A stretch of DNA of 64,000 nt from Gaiellasilicea sp963811885 (GTDB taxonomy: Bacteria; Actinomycetota; Thermoleophilia; Gaiellales; Gaiellaceae), in contig CAWETB010000015.1 in assembly GCA_963811885.1 (NCBI GenBank), positions 1,178,001 to 1,242,000 on the forward strand, given 5' to 3'. This document shows positions 62,631-64,000 of the stretch, one piece after another. Numbering within the stretch: position 1 is the stretch's first letter; each line of letters starts with the position of its first letter. Position numbers and translations under genes: made by a program. Below the pieces are notes generated by a model, which was not told the DNA's origin, did not search any database, and saw nothing but the letters and a program-made list of their open reading frames with translations.

Positions 62631-63421
62631 CCGAGTTGCTCCTTTGCCTCGTCGTAGTAGCGGTCCTGCTCGGCGAGCGGCAGCTCGCTCCAGCGCTCGC
62701 CGGCGGCCGCCGCGAGCTGCTCGGCCCGCTCCACCCGCTCGACGAACCGCATATTCGTACCGCGAAGCGCCAGCTCCGGGTCGACGTTCAGCCGCCGCGC
62801 GAGATTGACGATCGTGAAGAGGACGTCGCCGACCTCGTGCGCGACCTTCGCGTCCGCCTCGGTCTCGGGGCTCGGCTCGCCGGTCCGCGCCACCTCGGCC
62901 TCGAGCTCGGCGAGCTCCTCGCGCACCTTCGCCAGTGGGCCTTCGAGATCGGGCCAGTCGAAGCCGGCGGCGACAGCACGGCGCTGCAGCTTGCGCGCCT
63001 GCAGGAGCGCGGGCAGCGATGCCGGCACGTCGTGGAAGATCCCCTCCCGGCCCTCCTGCTCGGACTTGACCTGCTCCCACCGCTCGCGCACGCGGCCGGC
63101 GGTGTCCGCCTCGACCTCGCCGAAGACGTGGGGATGCCGGCGGACGAGCTTGGCGTGCACGGCCCGCGCGACCTGCTCGAGATCGCCGTCGCCCTGCTCC
63201 TCCAGCAGCAGCGCGAGGAAGTACACCTGGAAGAGCAGGTCGCCGAGCTCGTCGAGCAGCTTGGCCGGGTCGCCCGTCTCGGCGGCGTCCGCGACCTCGT
63301 AGGCCTCCTCGACCGTGTGCGGGACGATCGTCCGCGCGGTCTGCTCACGATCCCAGGGGCAGTCGCGGCGCAAGCGCCGCGTCAGCTCCTGCAGTTCCTC
63401 GAGCGCCTCCGAGAGAGGCAA
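62627..63421 (-). CDS. mazG: Nucleoside triphosphate pyrophosphohydrolase MazG
   Basis: 264 residues with two MazG domains, the length of the housekeeping enzyme. First domain: DCPWDREQTARTIVPHTVEEAYEVADA, KLLDELGDLLFQVYFLALLLEEQ with the ExxE and ExxD metal ligands, and RRHPHVFGEV. Second domain: KVREELAELEAEVA and KVAHEVGDVLFTIVNLARRL. It removes pyrophosphate from abnormal NTPs. The start appears to be TTG at 63421, just after the parvulin stop. It is coupled to eno. Confidence 0.94.
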
Positions 63422-63425
63422 GCGG

Positions 63426-64000
63426 CTACTGGGTCCCGGAGGTCGTGTTCTTGGCGTCCGGCGGCGGCGAGAAGCCGGTCGCGTAGGCGACCTTGTCCTT
63501 GTAGTCCTTCTTCAGCTCGTCGACCCACTTCGTCATCGCCTCGTTCTTCTGCGTCTGCTCGAGCTGCTGCTTGATCGACGCCCGCACCTCCTTCAGCGGA
63601 GTCACCTTCGCGGGCTTCGTCTCGCTCAGCGGCTGGATGATGTGGTAGCCGAACTCGGTCTTGACCGGCTTCGAGATCGCATTCTTCTTCAGCAGGAACG
63701 CCGTCTGATCGAACGGAGCGACGGTCTGGCCCTTCGAGATCGTCAGCTTGCCGCCGTTCGCCTTCGAGCCCGTGTCCTCCGAGAACTTCTTCGCCAGCGC
63801 CGCGAAATCGGCGCCGTTCTCGAGCTGGGTGTACAGGTCGTCCGCCTGCTTCTTCGTCTTCACGAGGATGTGGCGCACGTCGCGGCTCTCAGGCTGGCTG
63901 TACTGCGCCTTGTTCTTCGCGTAGTACTTCGCGATCTCGTCGTCGCTGACCGTCACCTTGCCGGTGACCTGCGCGAAGATCTTCTCGGAGACGATCTGGG
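63426..64000 (-). CDS. Parvulin-type peptidyl-prolyl isomerase, partial
   Basis: The window holds the C-terminal 191 residues; the start lies beyond 64000. Parvulin domain: VSDDEIAKYYAKNKAQYSQPESRDVRHILVKTK, DDLYTQLENGADFAALAKKFSEDTGSKANGGKLTI and VKTEFGYHIIQPLSET. A helical tail follows (LKEVRASIKQQLEQTQKNEAMTKWVDELKKDY). This SurA/PrsA-like layout is usually a secreted chaperone. It lies five bases before mazG. Confidence 0.9.
   Translation of the reverse strand, partial: QIVSEKIFAQVTGKVTVSDDEIAKYYAKNKAQYSQPESRDVRHILVKTKKQADDLYTQLENGADFAALAKKFSEDTGSKANGGKLTISKGQTVAPFDQTAFLLKKNAISKPVKTEFGYHIIQPLSETKPAKVTPLKEVRASIKQQLEQTQKNEAMTKWVDELKKDYKDKVAYATGFSPPPDAKNTTSGTQ

Overview
The window is high-GC DNA with tightly packed genes, many joined by ATGA/GTGA start-stop overlaps. 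Several things point to an actinobacterium: the complete CysO/CysM/Mec sulfur-carrier cysteine pathway, DivIC next to a DUF501 protein, mostly leaderless promoters (TANNNT 6-7 bases before the start codon) and a CGAAC-type SOS box. The overall gene mix looks like the class Thermoleophilia (Gaiella/Solirubrobacter relatives). That placement is inference; no rRNA gene is present. No stretch longer than 300 bases lacks a gene, and I saw no tRNA, rRNA, CRISPR, insertion sequence or phage genes.

Layout. 1-5124 (minus): a damaged phosphotransferase, fumarylacetoacetase, an unknown FAH-linked protein, an SGNH hydrolase and a surface protein with 291-bp repeats. 5191-9429: an amidohydrolase and two M20 peptidases. 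9469-12801 (minus): the main sigma factor, a TPR protein and a glycosyltransferase. 12844-16290 (plus): a MoeZ-like activator, CysO, CysM, Mec and a metallo-beta-lactamase-like protein, which together form sulfur-carrier-dependent cysteine synthesis. 16287-23307: sugar-type oxidoreductases and a ribose-type ABC importer with a structured mRNA leader. 23384-26646 (minus): a GntR/ABC-2 export cassette coupled to a sugar-binding protein. 26736-31395 (plus): a very unusual RnfD-like/FG-GAP/UnbV fusion and malate synthase. 31534-40107: an aldehyde dehydrogenase/TPP enzyme operon, a dipeptidase, and an XdhC/SDR/alcohol dehydrogenase operon. 40128-48279: a CNNM membrane protein, an SOS-boxed radical SAM protein, a soluble two-component pair, ferredoxin and small genes. 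48300-51098 (minus): cytochrome c maturation genes led by an L,D-transpeptidase. 51152-56328 (minus): a SpoIIE phosphatase/spermidine synthase-like/GDPD operon. 56358-64000: small membrane proteins, a PAP2 phosphatase, an HTH-receiver protein, DUF501, DivIC, pyruvate kinase, enolase, MazG and a parvulin.

About 25-30 conserved genes carry single-base frame breaks, and one importer gene has an in-frame TAG. Both sides of each break keep family motifs, and a 291-bp repeat array shows one 290-bp interval exactly where the frame breaks. I therefore read most breaks as uncorrected sequencing or assembly errors, not gene decay. Broken genes are annotated across the break.

The most interesting signals are not genes. 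(i) A three-copy, three-hairpin element has completely different stems in each copy but always a G-T pair at the seventh base pair from the loop. (ii) Four of eight convergent gene pairs end in one shared CTAG. (iii) Leaderless -10 boxes are sometimes built from the previous gene's TAG stop. (iv) A perfect hairpin encloses a start codon, with two related hairpins upstream.
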